Shown here: one piece after another, positions 33,144 through 40,872 of the stretch | Position numbering within the stretch: the first letter of the stretch is position 1 | Layout of the letters: each line of letters starts with the position of its first letter | Assembly: GCA_016938175.1 (NCBI GenBank) | Contig: JAFGVE010000027.1 | Location: forward strand, 62,001-126,000 | Direction of reading: 5' to 3' | Length of the DNA stretch: 64,000 nucleotides | Source: Campylobacterales bacterium | GTDB taxonomy: Bacteria; Campylobacterota; Campylobacteria; Campylobacterales; Sulfurimonadaceae | Position numbers and translations under genes: made by a program | The notes under the pieces: generated by a model | Told to the model about the DNA's origin: nothing | What the model saw: the letters and a program-made list of their open reading frames with translations, nothing else | Databases searched by the model: none

Positions 33144-33668
33144 CTATTTTTTTGAAACTATGTATGAAGTTATTTCACAGATCTCTTTAACACTAAAGAG
33201 TTTTGTTGTGAGGTTTACTGTCATGTGTGTTGTTGGATTGTCGATTCTTGGATCGGCAATTTTTTGAAACACAAATGCGTTGTCTCTTACACCTGTCTGC
33301 ATAAAGTTTTCATTGTACGATGTTAAATCAGGACCAATATTTCCTGCACCTTTCGCACCTTCAATGTTGTGGCACGCTACACAGTTACCGTACTGTTTAG
33401 GTTCACCGTTTGCAAGTGTTTTTGCTAAACCTTTTGGCGTTTTGCCTTTTACTTTTTCTCCATTTAAGTTATGGAAAATAAAAGCACCCCTAGCAATCGC
33501 ATCGGCATCTGTTGTTATACAGTCAGCTGGCATTTTGTATTTTGTAGCTGGTGCCAATAAGTCTGCTTTAATCATCTCGCTTGCATTTGGTTTCTCTATT
33601 ACATTGCTATAATCAGCAGCAAAAAGAGATGCACTTACAAGTAGTGAGAGCATGAAAGTCTTTTTCAT
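33144..33668 (-). CDS. soxX: SoxX, c-type cytochrome subunit of SoxAX
   Basis: 174 residues with a signal peptide (1-18) and one haem motif CVACH (Cys96-His100), then GAGNIGPDLTSYNENFMQTG and a likely distal Met in the segment HMTVNL. With SoxA it starts the Sox cycle and passes electrons onward. It is the first gene of the operon soxXYZAB-porin-MBL-thioredoxin-DsrE-DUF302. AGGAGG lies just before the ATG. The promoter carries a tandem TTTTACAC site. Confidence 0.95.
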   Translation of the reverse strand: MKKTFMLSLLVSASLFAADYSNVIEKPNASEMIKADLLAPATKYKMPADCITTDADAIARGAFIFHNLNGEKVKGKTPKGLAKTLANGEPKQYGNCVACHNIEGAKGAGNIGPDLTSYNENFMQTGVRDNAFVFQKIADPRIDNPTTHMTVNLTTKLFSVKEICEITSYIVSKK

Positions 33669-33698
33669 GTTTGTTCCTCCTGTTTTATTTCGGCGACA

Positions 33699-33704
33699 AG
33701 TATA
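33699..33704 (-). promoter_or_regulatory. -10 box of the soxX promoter
   Basis: TATACT on the minus strand, exactly 8 bases after the tandem TTTTACAC site and 30 bases before the soxX ATG. No good -35 hexamer is seen at standard spacing; the repeat occupies that place, as in activator-dependent promoters. Confidence 0.55.
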
Positions 33705-33712
33705 ACTGTGAA

Positions 33713-33731
33713 GTGTAAAATTTGTGTAAAA
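33713..33731 (-). promoter_or_regulatory. Tandem TTTTACAC operator upstream of soxX
   Basis: On the minus strand TTTTACAC-AAA-TTTTACAC forms a perfect direct repeat with an 11-base period. A looser third half-site (TTTTTTACA-like, plus-strand TGTAAAAAATT at 33742) lies further upstream. Head-to-tail 11-base repeats just before the -10 box are typical of PhoB/OmpR-family activators. The same repeat occurs at 36691-36709. Confidence 0.6.
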
Positions 33732-33768
33732 TTTTATGTATTGTAAAAAATTATATTAGTAGATGGGA

Positions 33769-34923
33769 TTATTGGGAGAATTCTGAGAAAATATAGATGA
33801 ATTCACTCCCTATTTTAGGGGTTGAGTTGATTTTTAGTTCGATTCCAGATTCATCGATAATTGACTTCACAATATTAAGACCGATACCAAATCCACCTTT
33901 ATTTGTATCTTCTCTATAGTATCTGCTAAAGATTTTATTTACATTTGCGATACCAACTCCATAGTCTTGAAAACTTAAAAAACATTCATTGTTCTTAATA
34001 AAGAGATAGATGTCAATTTTAGAACCATCATGAGAGTACTTGATTGCATTAGAGATTGTATTGTCGATAACACGCTGGAGTTTTTTTGAATTTATAGTGA
34101 TAATAGGTTGTGCATCAATATGCTGATAGATAATAATATTCTTCATATTTGCTACTTCACTAAAGTACTCCACACGCTCGTTAAGAAATTCTGCAAGTTC
34201 TATGGACTCTTGTTGGTAGTCTATTTTGTCATGCTTTATAAGGTAGTCCATATCATTATATATATTTGAGAGTACCTTTGAAGCGGCTTTCATCCTGTTT
34301 AAATATTTGTTTGGAGGATTTTTTCTATTGTAGAGATCTATATTTACGTTTATAATAGAAAGTGGGGTGTTTATCTCATGCACAGAGTCTTTAATGAAGT
34401 TATCAAGCGTTTGGTTTATACGTTTAAAAGGTTCGGCGAAGGTCTGTAAAAAGATGAGTGAGAGAATAAAAACAAGTAAAACAACACTAAAGAGAATAAG
34501 AAAGATTTTTTCATAGAGTTCAGCAAGAGAGAGACTATTTTGCATAATAAGGTAGCGTGCACCAAAGTAACGTTCTCCTGGTAATTTGACTATAAGATAG
34601 GCTTTGTCATCGTCAAGATGGTAGCCATCTTTAAAGTAGTTAATATCATCCTCGATAAGTGTAAAAATTGGTGCGAACTTTTCGTTGTAAAGACCTGAGC
34701 GAAATGTTTTAAAACGTGGGTATTCAAAATACTCCTCATTTTGATTAAACTCCTCCATCGCTTTAATGATAAGTTGTGATTTTTCTTTTAAGAAGAGCTC
34801 GTTTTGTATAGAATAAATGCTTTTCATATATATAAAATAGAAAAAGAGCGGTGTCAGTAAGATAATTGATACTAAGGATGTATAAATGAGGGCGTATTTC
34901 GCCGAGTAGTTACTGTCTTTCAA
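33769..34923 (-). CDS. Sensor histidine kinase of the sox-adjacent two-component system
   Basis: About 384 residues if translation starts at the TTG at 34923, which overlaps the regulator gene by 14 bases; the exact start is uncertain. Two membrane helices (about 10-32 and 155-180) flank a periplasmic domain of about 120 residues. There is little or no HAMP, then the phosphoacceptor helix with HEINTPLSI and an ATPase domain with N-box SNAIKYS, DYGVGI and GGFGIGLNIV. It phosphorylates the adjacent regulator. Its stop lies about 100 bases upstream of soxX on the same strand. Confidence 0.88.
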   Translation of the reverse strand: MKDSNYSAKYALIYTSLVSIILLTPLFFYFIYMKSIYSIQNELFLKEKSQLIIKAMEEFNQNEEYFEYPRFKTFRSGLYNEKFAPIFTLIEDDINYFKDGYHLDDDKAYLIVKLPGERYFGARYLIMQNSLSLAELYEKIFLILFSVVLLVFILSLIFLQTFAEPFKRINQTLDNFIKDSVHEINTPLSIINVNIDLYNRKNPPNKYLNRMKAASKVLSNIYNDMDYLIKHDKIDYQQESIELAEFLNERVEYFSEVANMKNIIIYQHIDAQPIITINSKKLQRVIDNTISNAIKYSHDGSKIDIYLFIKNNECFLSFQDYGVGIANVNKIFSRYYREDTNKGGFGIGLNIVKSIIDESGIELKINSTPKIGSEFIYIFSEFSQ

Positions 34924-35566
34924 TAATGTATCCAAGCCCTCTTCTGTTTTGTATAACAGAGTCTGGGAGTTTTTTTCGTAAATTATTGAGTTGTACACGA
35001 ATGGTTGCAGGTTCTACATACTCTCCCCAAACAGCATCTTGAAACATCTGTGTTGAAACAACTGCATTTTTATTTTTAATGAGTACTTCAAGCATATCTT
35101 TTTCTGTTTTACGCAGTACTATCTCTTTGTCATTTTGCATAAGTTTACTCTTCTTCATATCGTACACAATATCACATCCAATAGATACGAGTGAGCCTTC
35201 ATCATCCGAGAACTTAGAGAGTGCGTGATCTATACGCAGTTCTAACTCCTCTAGGTCAAAAGGTTTTCTCATATAATCACAACAGCCACGTTTATAACCC
35301 TCTTTGAGTGCTGCTATATCTGTCATAGATGTAAGAAATATAGCCGGTACTGTTTGTCCATCTTGACGTAGTTTCTGAAGCATTTCAAGCCCATTTATAG
35401 TGGGGACATTTATATCAAGGAGAAGAAGGTCATAGGCTTTGTCATAAACAGCGTGAAATGCATCCTCTCCATCAGTAAAACCATCTACTTCGTAGCCTAT
35501 GTCTGTTAAAAACTCCTCTATGCTTATACGCAGTGAGTATTCATCTTCAAGTAATAGTATTTTCAT
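34910..35566 (-). CDS. OmpR/PhoB-type response regulator next to sox
   Basis: 218 residues. The receiver domain (1-120) has the acidic pocket EDE (7-9), phospho-acceptor Asp51 in LLLDINVPTINGLEM and the conserved Lys in MRKPF. The C-terminal winged helix (about 125-218) is of the OmpR class (EKDMLEVLIKNKNAVVSTQMF, VQLNNLRKKLPD, RRGLGYIIE). Its ATG overlaps the upstream Cache-sensor stop (ATGA). OmpR-class regulators bind head-to-tail repeats of about 11 bases, and just such repeats flank this operon, so it is the best candidate regulator of sox (inference). Confidence 0.9.
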   Translation of the reverse strand: MKILLLEDEYSLRISIEEFLTDIGYEVDGFTDGEDAFHAVYDKAYDLLLLDINVPTINGLEMLQKLRQDGQTVPAIFLTSMTDIAALKEGYKRGCCDYMRKPFDLEELELRIDHALSKFSDDEGSLVSIGCDIVYDMKKSKLMQNDKEIVLRKTEKDMLEVLIKNKNAVVSTQMFQDAVWGEYVEPATIRVQLNNLRKKLPDSVIQNRRGLGYIIERQ

Positions 35567-36660
35567 TTAATCTTCCCGTCTATTTTTTTCACAATATTTT
35601 TGTTGAGCATCATCTGAATGAGTTCATCTTTTGAATAGCTGTCCAGCTTATCATATGCTTCATCTAAAAAGAGTTCTCTATCTTCACGTTCAATTATCTC
35701 CTGAAGCGACATCATAGAGTCGGCTGAGAGATTTGTATACATTTCACCACTATATGATTCGGCTTTTGTAATGTCATAAAGACTACTGCGTGTGACGTTT
35801 ACCAAAAATGAGATGTCATCTTCTGGATCTCTAAAGTAGTCAAAATATCTCTGTGGCAGGACAAAAACAAACCCCCCTATGATTTTTCCATCACCATCTT
35901 TCATATTTTCATAAAAGATATATTTATCGTCTCTGTGTGTAACACCGCTTAAACGTAACTCTTTAAAGTCCACTTTTTTCAGTGTCTGAATGTGGGAATA
36001 GTTATAGTTTCTGTTTGCAACTATATAGTTTTGCATTGCAAGATTATCTGTCATTAGAACTGCTGTATCCATGTACTTAGTATCTAACAGAACATATAAA
36101 TCAACTCCCATTGTGCTAAAGAAGTTTGTAAGTCCCTTAAAAAAAGAGATAACCTCCATAAAACCTAAACGTGTACCATCTTTTAAGTATACAGGAACAG
36201 TGGCTTTTACTCCTAAACGTCTTCCTATCTCCATAGATGTTCTTGGTGTTGTATGTGTTTGAAAATATTTTAAATCTGTTCTGTAGTCGCCTATAGGCAT
36301 TCCAGCATAAACATCATCCCAGCTACGTGCAAATATATTGAGTTCATCTGTTATGATTTGAGCACGTATGTGGTAGTGCGTATTTTTTTCTATCTCTTTT
36401 ATAGTGTTAGAGAGTAAAATATATCCTAGGTCCTCATCTTCATTTTCCAATGCGTCAATAAGAGCTTGATTTTTTGAGAGTAAAATGGCCGTTTTTAAGT
36501 CATTCATTTTATGCTCTTTGAGTTGTGCATCGAGTGTGAGGCGAAGTTGGTCCATGATGTTATAAATTTTCTGCTCTTTTACTTGCATACCAAAATAGAA
36601 AAAAATACCGATGATTAAGGCAATAAGAGGAATAAAAATAAGTGCAAGTTTTTGTAACAT
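35563..36660 (-). CDS. Membrane-anchored Cache-type sensor protein without kinase domain
   Basis: About 365 residues from ATG 36660. A single N-terminal membrane helix (about 3-23) is followed by a large periplasmic double-Cache-like region (about 30-280): MDQLRLTLDAQLKEHKMNDL, TPRTSMEIGRRLGVKATVPVY, LGFMEVISFFKGL. There is no second obvious helix and no kinase, GGDEF or MCP output; the C-terminal tail is helical and charged. It is the first gene of an operon with the response regulator and kinase. It may bind a sulfur compound or other ligand and hand the signal to the kinase (inference). No strong ribosome site is seen before the ATG. Confidence 0.82.
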   Translation of the reverse strand: MLQKLALIFIPLIALIIGIFFYFGMQVKEQKIYNIMDQLRLTLDAQLKEHKMNDLKTAILLSKNQALIDALENEDEDLGYILLSNTIKEIEKNTHYHIRAQIITDELNIFARSWDDVYAGMPIGDYRTDLKYFQTHTTPRTSMEIGRRLGVKATVPVYLKDGTRLGFMEVISFFKGLTNFFSTMGVDLYVLLDTKYMDTAVLMTDNLAMQNYIVANRNYNYSHIQTLKKVDFKELRLSGVTHRDDKYIFYENMKDGDGKIIGGFVFVLPQRYFDYFRDPEDDISFLVNVTRSSLYDITKAESYSGEMYTNLSADSMMSLQEIIEREDRELFLDEAYDKLDSYSKDELIQMMLNKNIVKKIDGKIK

Positions 36661-36690
36661 AGCGTACCATTTGATGAAATAATGGCTACA

Positions 36691-36709
36691 TTTTACACTA
36701 TTTTTACAC
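36691..36709 (+). promoter_or_regulatory. Tandem TTTTACAC operator between Cache sensor and DsrE-like gene
   Basis: TTTTACAC-TAT-TTTTACAC is a perfect direct repeat with an 11-base period. It ends 45 bases before the DsrE-like ATG and 8 bases before TAAAAT (36718-36723), the same geometry as at soxX. Because it lies in a divergent intergenic region it could also control the Cache-sensor/two-component operon, giving autoregulation. Confidence 0.6.
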
Positions 36710-36717
36710 AAATCAAA

Positions 36718-36723
36718 TAAAAT
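36718..36723 (+). promoter_or_regulatory. -10-like box of the DsrE-like gene
   Basis: TAAAAT begins 8 bases after the tandem repeat, matching the spacing of the soxX -10 box. TATATA near 36740 is an alternative. Confidence 0.4.
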
Positions 36724-36739
36724 GTCTTTTTAAGACATT
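36721..36739. promoter_or_regulatory. Perfect inverted repeat in the divergent promoter region
   Basis: AATGTCTT (36721-36728), TTT, AAGACATT (36732-36739). The perfect 8-bp arms could be a second operator, or a 5' hairpin just before the ribosome site of the DsrE-like gene. Confidence 0.45.
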
Positions 36740-36754
36740 ATATAGAAGAAGGAA

Positions 36755-37225
36755 ATGATGATGAAAATTTTAGTAAGCCTTTTGGCATTCTTTGGATTAC
36801 TTTTTGCAGAAGGCGACGTAAAAAAAGTTGTTATTGATTTGACGACAGGTGATACTTCTGTGTTTGAAAAGAAAATTTTAAGTGGAGTTGTAGCACATAA
36901 AACACACTATGAAAACTCCTTTGAAGAGCTTGAAGTTGCGGTTGTTATTCACGGTGGGGCTTATAGATTTTTTCTAAAAGATCCAAGCAATACTGTATAT
37001 AGAGATGATGCTGTCTTAAGAGAGAAATTTGCCGAGTTGAAAAAACGTACAGAAACACTCTCTAGCACCTATAATGTAGAGTTTTTAATGTGTGATGTTG
37101 GACGTAAAAAAAACAAGTTAGAACTTAGTAATATTGCAGAGTATGTAAAAATAGTTCCAAACTCAACTATTGGACTTATAGACAAGCAGAGTGAAGGGTA
37201 CGCTTATATTCCTGTGAGTAAGTAG
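36755..37225 (+). CDS. Second periplasmic DsrE-like protein
   Basis: 156 residues. Three consecutive ATGs follow AGAAGAAGGA; the second or third has the best spacing. A signal peptide (about 1-19) leads into a DsrE-like fold: KVVIDLTTGD, VAVVIHGGAYRFFL and YNVEFLMCDVGRKKN. The cysteine in FLMCDVG is at the position of the reactive thiol in this family. It stands outside the sox operon but has the same tandem operator and spacing as soxX, so it is probably co-expressed and may take part in periplasmic sulfur transfer. Confidence 0.8.
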   Translation: MMMKILVSLLAFFGLLFAEGDVKKVVIDLTTGDTSVFEKKILSGVVAHKTHYENSFEELEVAVVIHGGAYRFFLKDPSNTVYRDDAVLREKFAELKKRTETLSSTYNVEFLMCDVGRKKNKLELSNIAEYVKIVPNSTIGLIDKQSEGYAYIPVSK

Positions 37226-37255
37226 TATTAAACTCTCTCTTAAACTCCATTAGGC

Positions 37256-37261
37256 TATAAT
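37256..37261 (+). promoter_or_regulatory. -10 box of the cdsA-dxr-tsaD operon
   Basis: A perfect TATAAT lies 29 bases before the cdsA ATG, which has GAGGA at good spacing. Confidence 0.5.
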
Positions 37262-37290
37262 CGTCTAAAATTTACCACGAGGATTTAGCC

Positions 37291-38046
37291 ATGAGTATTT
37301 TTGCTCAGCATAGTGAGAGAATTACAACAGGATTGGCGCTTGTTGCTGCCGTACTTGTTATAGGCTTTATAGACAACTTTTTCTTAATGTGGCTCTTTTT
37401 TGGGGCTGTTTACCTACTTGCCTTTAAAGAGGCGATTATGCTCTTTGGTGTTGAAAAAGACAATCTTCTTCCTTTTGCAGCTGGTTTATGGCTTATAGCA
37501 GGAGTTTATCCTTATGGTGATGATCTTTTTGTATTAGCAGGTGTTGCATATGCAAGTGCCGTTGCTTTTAATAAAGAACTTCCTTGGCGAGACTTTTTTC
37601 CTTTTATCTATCCTACGGCGGGAATGCTCTTTATTTTTACTATGTATCAAGAGTACGGAGTCCTATCACTTTTATGGCTTTTAGTCGTTGTCGCTCTCAC
37701 TGATGTTGGTGCTTATGCGGTTGGAAAAAGTATAGGTAAAACACCCTTTTGCGAAACAAGCCCAAATAAAACCATGGAAGGTGTTGTTGGTGGTGTGGTA
37801 GTTGCAACTTTTGGCGGCATGTTTGCAGGACTGGGAATTGTTGATTTTGGTGTTGCTCTGCTTATTTCCTTTGCCGTTTCGATAACTTCTATATTTGGGG
37901 ATCTTTTTGAATCCTCTTTAAAACGTGCTGCAGGTGTCAAAGACAGTGGTGATATTTTACCAGGACACGGAGGCGTTTTAGACAGAATAGATGGCTACCT
38001 ATTTGCAGGTGTTACTATGCTTGTGCTTTTACGAGGACTTGTCTAA
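37291..38046 (+). CDS. cdsA: Phosphatidate cytidylyltransferase
   Basis: 251 residues with about seven membrane helices and the CdsA signature near the C-terminus (SITSIFGDLFESSLKRAAGVKDSGDILPGHGGVLDRID). It makes CDP-diacylglycerol from CTP and phosphatidic acid in the inner membrane, the branch point for all phospholipids. It ends directly against the TTG start of dxr with no gap. Confidence 0.94.
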   Translation: MSIFAQHSERITTGLALVAAVLVIGFIDNFFLMWLFFGAVYLLAFKEAIMLFGVEKDNLLPFAAGLWLIAGVYPYGDDLFVLAGVAYASAVAFNKELPWRDFFPFIYPTAGMLFIFTMYQEYGVLSLLWLLVVVALTDVGAYAVGKSIGKTPFCETSPNKTMEGVVGGVVVATFGGMFAGLGIVDFGVALLISFAVSITSIFGDLFESSLKRAAGVKDSGDILPGHGGVLDRIDGYLFAGVTMLVLLRGLV

Positions 38047-39141
38047 TTGGTTCTACTTGGTTCAACAGGCTCAATAGGAGTAAATGCTCTTCTTGTCGCA
38101 CAAAAATTTGGCATAGATGTTGAGGTTTTAGTTGCTGGAAAGAATATAGCACTTTTAAATGAGCAGATAGCAAAGCATAGACCAAAACTTGTCGTAATTG
38201 CAGATGAGAGAGATAAAACTTTAGTCAATCATCCAGATGTGTTGTGTGGTGAAGATGCTATTGTAAAAGCTATTGAAGCATCTAGAAGTGAGTTGGTTGT
38301 CAATGCACTTGTAGGATTTTTAGGTCTACGCCCTACACTCAAAGCCATAGAGTGTGGAAAACGTGTTGCTCTTGCAAATAAAGAGTCTTTAGTTGCCTGT
38401 GGAGCTTTTATAGATACAAGTAAAATTCAGCCTATAGACAGTGAACATTTTGGTCTTTGGTACTTACTGCAAGGACAAAAAAACAGAAGTGTTGAGAAGA
38501 TGATTATTACTGCAAGTGGTGGAGCATTCCGAGACTGGGATATAACACGTTTACAGAGTGCTACTTTAGCCGACACACAGAAGCATCCTAACTGGTCCAT
38601 GGGGCAGAAAATTACTATAGATTCAGCAACAATGGTCAATAAAATGTTTGAGCTTTTAGAAGCACGTTGGCTTTTTGGTGTGGGAGAGGAGACTCCTATA
38701 GAATATAATGCGATCATAGAGACAAAGTCACTTATTCACGCACTTATAGATTTTAAAGATGGCTCGACCACTGCTCATTTTGCAGATGCAAATATGCAAC
38801 TTCCAATTGCGTATGCACTCAATAGAAGTATGAATGAGCAAATTTTGTCTCATGTTGATTTACTTAAAGTCGGAAGTTTAGAGTTTAGAGAGATAACGAG
38901 TGAGCGTTATCCTGTTTGGGAGATTAAAAAAGAGCTTCTTAGCCATCCTGAGTTAGGTGTTATTGTAAATGCTGCAAATGAAGCAGCCATTGAGCGATTT
39001 ATAGCTAAAGAGATAGGATTTATGGATATTTCCAAAGCTATCATAGATGCATTTTCTCACTTCCATAATGCACCAAAAAATGTTGATGATGTGTTTAGTA
39101 TAGACAAAGAAGTCAGAAGATATGTTGGAGGTTTAGCATGA
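38047..39141 (+). CDS. dxr: 1-deoxy-D-xylulose-5-phosphate reductoisomerase
   Basis: 364 residues. The N-terminal NADPH-binding motif LLGSTGSIG and the metal/substrate segments [22 protein letters not shown] and [13 protein letters not shown] identify Dxr, the second step of the MEP isoprenoid pathway. The start is TTG, immediately after the cdsA stop; an upstream start would overlap cdsA, and the family N-terminus fits this position. It overlaps tsaD by 4 bases (ATGA). cdsA-dxr adjacency is widespread in bacteria. Confidence 0.95.
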   Translation: MVLLGSTGSIGVNALLVAQKFGIDVEVLVAGKNIALLNEQIAKHRPKLVVIADERDKTLVNHPDVLCGEDAIVKAIEASRSELVVNALVGFLGLRPTLKAIECGKRVALANKESLVACGAFIDTSKIQPIDSEHFGLWYLLQGQKNRSVEKMIITASGGAFRDWDITRLQSATLADTQKHPNWSMGQKITIDSATMVNKMFELLEARWLFGVGEETPIEYNAIIETKSLIHALIDFKDGSTTAHFADANMQLPIAYALNRSMNEQILSHVDLLKVGSLEFREITSERYPVWEIKKELLSHPELGVIVNAANEAAIERFIAKEIGFMDISKAIIDAFSHFHNAPKNVDDVFSIDKEVRRYVGGLA

Positions 39142-40121
39142 TACTAAGTATTGAGAGTTCATGTGACGACAGTGCAATCGCTATAACTGACATAGAGACA
39201 AAACAACTTCTTTTTCATAAAAAGATATCTCAAGAGATAGAACATAGCGTTTATGGAGGAGTAGTACCTGAACTCGCTGCTCGTCTACACGCAGAAGCAC
39301 TCCCAAAGATACTTGAACAGGTAAAAGAGTATTTTCCAAAGTTAAAAGCTGTTGCAGTCACTGCATCACCGGGGCTCGCTGTAACCCTTATAGAGGGTGT
39401 GACAATGGCTAAGGCTATTGCAGTTGCACTGAACATTCCTCTTATTGAGGTCAACCATTTGGTTGGACATATATATTCACTCTTTATAGAAAAAGAGACA
39501 AACTTTCCTATGAGTGTTTTACTCGTTTCAGGCGGACATACACAATTAATGGAAGTCAAAAGCCTTACACAGATAGAGACTGTTGCAAAGAGTATGGATG
39601 ATAGTTTTGGAGAGAGTTTTGACAAAGTGGCAAAGATGATGGGGCTTGGATATCCAGGAGGGCCTCTGATTGAAAAGCTTGCAAAGGACGGAGATAGACT
39701 TAAGTATAACTTTACAGTACCTCTGCACCAATCTCCTTTAATCGCATTTTCCTATTCTGGACTTAAAAACGCTGTACGCTTAGCAGTGAGTGAAGCAGGG
39801 GAAGATACAGTTTTATATAAAGATATTGCTGCTTCGTTTGAACATATTGCGACGAAGCATCTTATTATGAAACTCAAAAAATATTTTAAAACAAATAGAC
39901 CAAAAAATTTTGCAATTGTAGGTGGAGCAAGTGCAAATATTTATCTTAGAGGTGAAATTAAAAAACTTTTAGCCCCTTTTGGTGCAACCTTATACTTGAG
40001 TGAATTGAAATATTGTGCTGATAATGCAGCAATGATAGGACGTGTTGCAATAGAGATGTATGAGAAGCAAATGTTTACTTCAATTGTGCAACTTGATATT
40101 ACTCCAAAAAGTGCTATATAG
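39138..40121 (+). CDS. tsaD: tRNA N6-adenosine threonylcarbamoyltransferase
   Basis: 327 residues. The N-terminal [13 protein letters not shown], the metal-binding pair in [18 protein letters not shown] and the C-terminal [10 protein letters not shown] and CADNAAMIG are the TsaD (Gcp/Kae1) hallmarks. With TsaB, TsaE and TsaC it makes t6A37 in ANN-decoding tRNAs. It is translationally coupled to dxr. Confidence 0.95.
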   Translation: MILSIESSCDDSAIAITDIETKQLLFHKKISQEIEHSVYGGVVPELAARLHAEALPKILEQVKEYFPKLKAVAVTASPGLAVTLIEGVTMAKAIAVALNIPLIEVNHLVGHIYSLFIEKETNFPMSVLLVSGGHTQLMEVKSLTQIETVAKSMDDSFGESFDKVAKMMGLGYPGGPLIEKLAKDGDRLKYNFTVPLHQSPLIAFSYSGLKNAVRLAVSEAGEDTVLYKDIAASFEHIATKHLIMKLKKYFKTNRPKNFAIVGGASANIYLRGEIKKLLAPFGATLYLSELKYCADNAAMIGRVAIEMYEKQMFTSIVQLDITPKSAI

Positions 40122-40166
40122 GCTTAAAACGAGCTTATTGTAATCGTTTTGTTTTACAAATAAGAG

Positions 40167-40172
40167 TATAAT
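40167..40172 (+). promoter_or_regulatory. -10 box of tpx
   Basis: A perfect TATAAT lies 72 bases before the tpx ATG. It follows an imperfect inverted repeat (CTTATTGTAA near 40134, TTTTACAAATAAG near 40152) that could bind a peroxide regulator; this is a guess. Confidence 0.45.
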
Positions 40173-40244
40173 TATCCGATTTAAAATATACTTTTCGCAA
40201 CAATGCAAAAAGCATTTAAACAACAATAAAAACAAGGGGTCAAA

Positions 40245-40748
40245 ATGGCAACAACAAAGTTTAAAGGTACAGACGTAGAGTTATTAGGAAATGAAGTAAA
40301 TGTAGGTGATAAAGCACCAGAAGTTACAGTTGTAAACTGTGATGGTTTAGGTGATGTAGTAGTTGGTGGTGCGCAAGGTACAAAACAACTTATCATCGTA
40401 GTTCCATCTTTAGATACAGGTGTATGTGCTACTGAAACTCGTAACTTCAATGCAAGAGCTGCAGAATTAGAAGGTGTTAAAACTACTATTGTTTCTCTTG
40501 ACCTTCCGTTTGCTGCTGGACGTTTCTGTTCTGCTGAGGGAATTGACAAATTAACAGTTGCTTCTGATTTTAGAAATAAAGACTTCGCTAATGCTTACGG
40601 TGTACTTTTAGGTGGTTCTGTTCTTGCTGGTGTTACTTGCCGTGCAATCTTCGCTGTAGATGCTGATGGTGTGGTAACATACAAAGAGATCGTTCCAGAA
40701 ATTACTGAAGAGCCAAACTACGACGCTGCAATTGCTGCTGTAAAATAA
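40245..40748 (+). CDS. tpx: Thiol peroxidase (Tpx, atypical 2-Cys peroxiredoxin)
   Basis: 167 residues with the peroxidatic cysteine in PSLDTGVCATETRNFN and the resolving cysteine in LPFAAGRFCSAEG, as in the Tpx family. It reduces peroxides using thioredoxin. AAGGGG precedes the ATG. Codon choice (many GCT, GGT and GTA codons and even runs) suggests high expression. A strong hairpin terminator follows. Confidence 0.95.
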   Translation: MATTKFKGTDVELLGNEVNVGDKAPEVTVVNCDGLGDVVVGGAQGTKQLIIVVPSLDTGVCATETRNFNARAAELEGVKTTIVSLDLPFAAGRFCSAEGIDKLTVASDFRNKDFANAYGVLLGGSVLAGVTCRAIFAVDADGVVTYKEIVPEITEEPNYDAAIAAVK

Positions 40749-40756
40749 GCCCTTTT

Positions 40757-40782
40757 TTCTCGTGCATATCTTCGCACGAGAA
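40757..40782 (+). terminator. Rho-independent terminator of tpx
   Basis: TTCTCGTGC (40757-40765) pairs perfectly with GCACGAGAA (40774-40782) around an 8-base loop. T runs lie on both sides (CCTTTTTT before, ACTTTTT after), so it can stop transcription from tpx and possibly from the opposite direction. Confidence 0.75.
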
Positions 40783-40835
40783 GTCCACTTTTTCTCTCAT
40801 TTATATATTTAATCTCTACAATATTTTTACTTCGT

Positions 40836-40841
40836 TATAAT
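40836..40841 (+). promoter_or_regulatory. -10 box of the outer membrane beta-barrel gene
   Basis: A perfect TATAAT lies 31 bases before the ATG at 40873, with GGAG close to the start. Confidence 0.5.
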
Positions 40842-40872
40842 CCATGAACTTTATAAATCTAATGGAGAAAAT

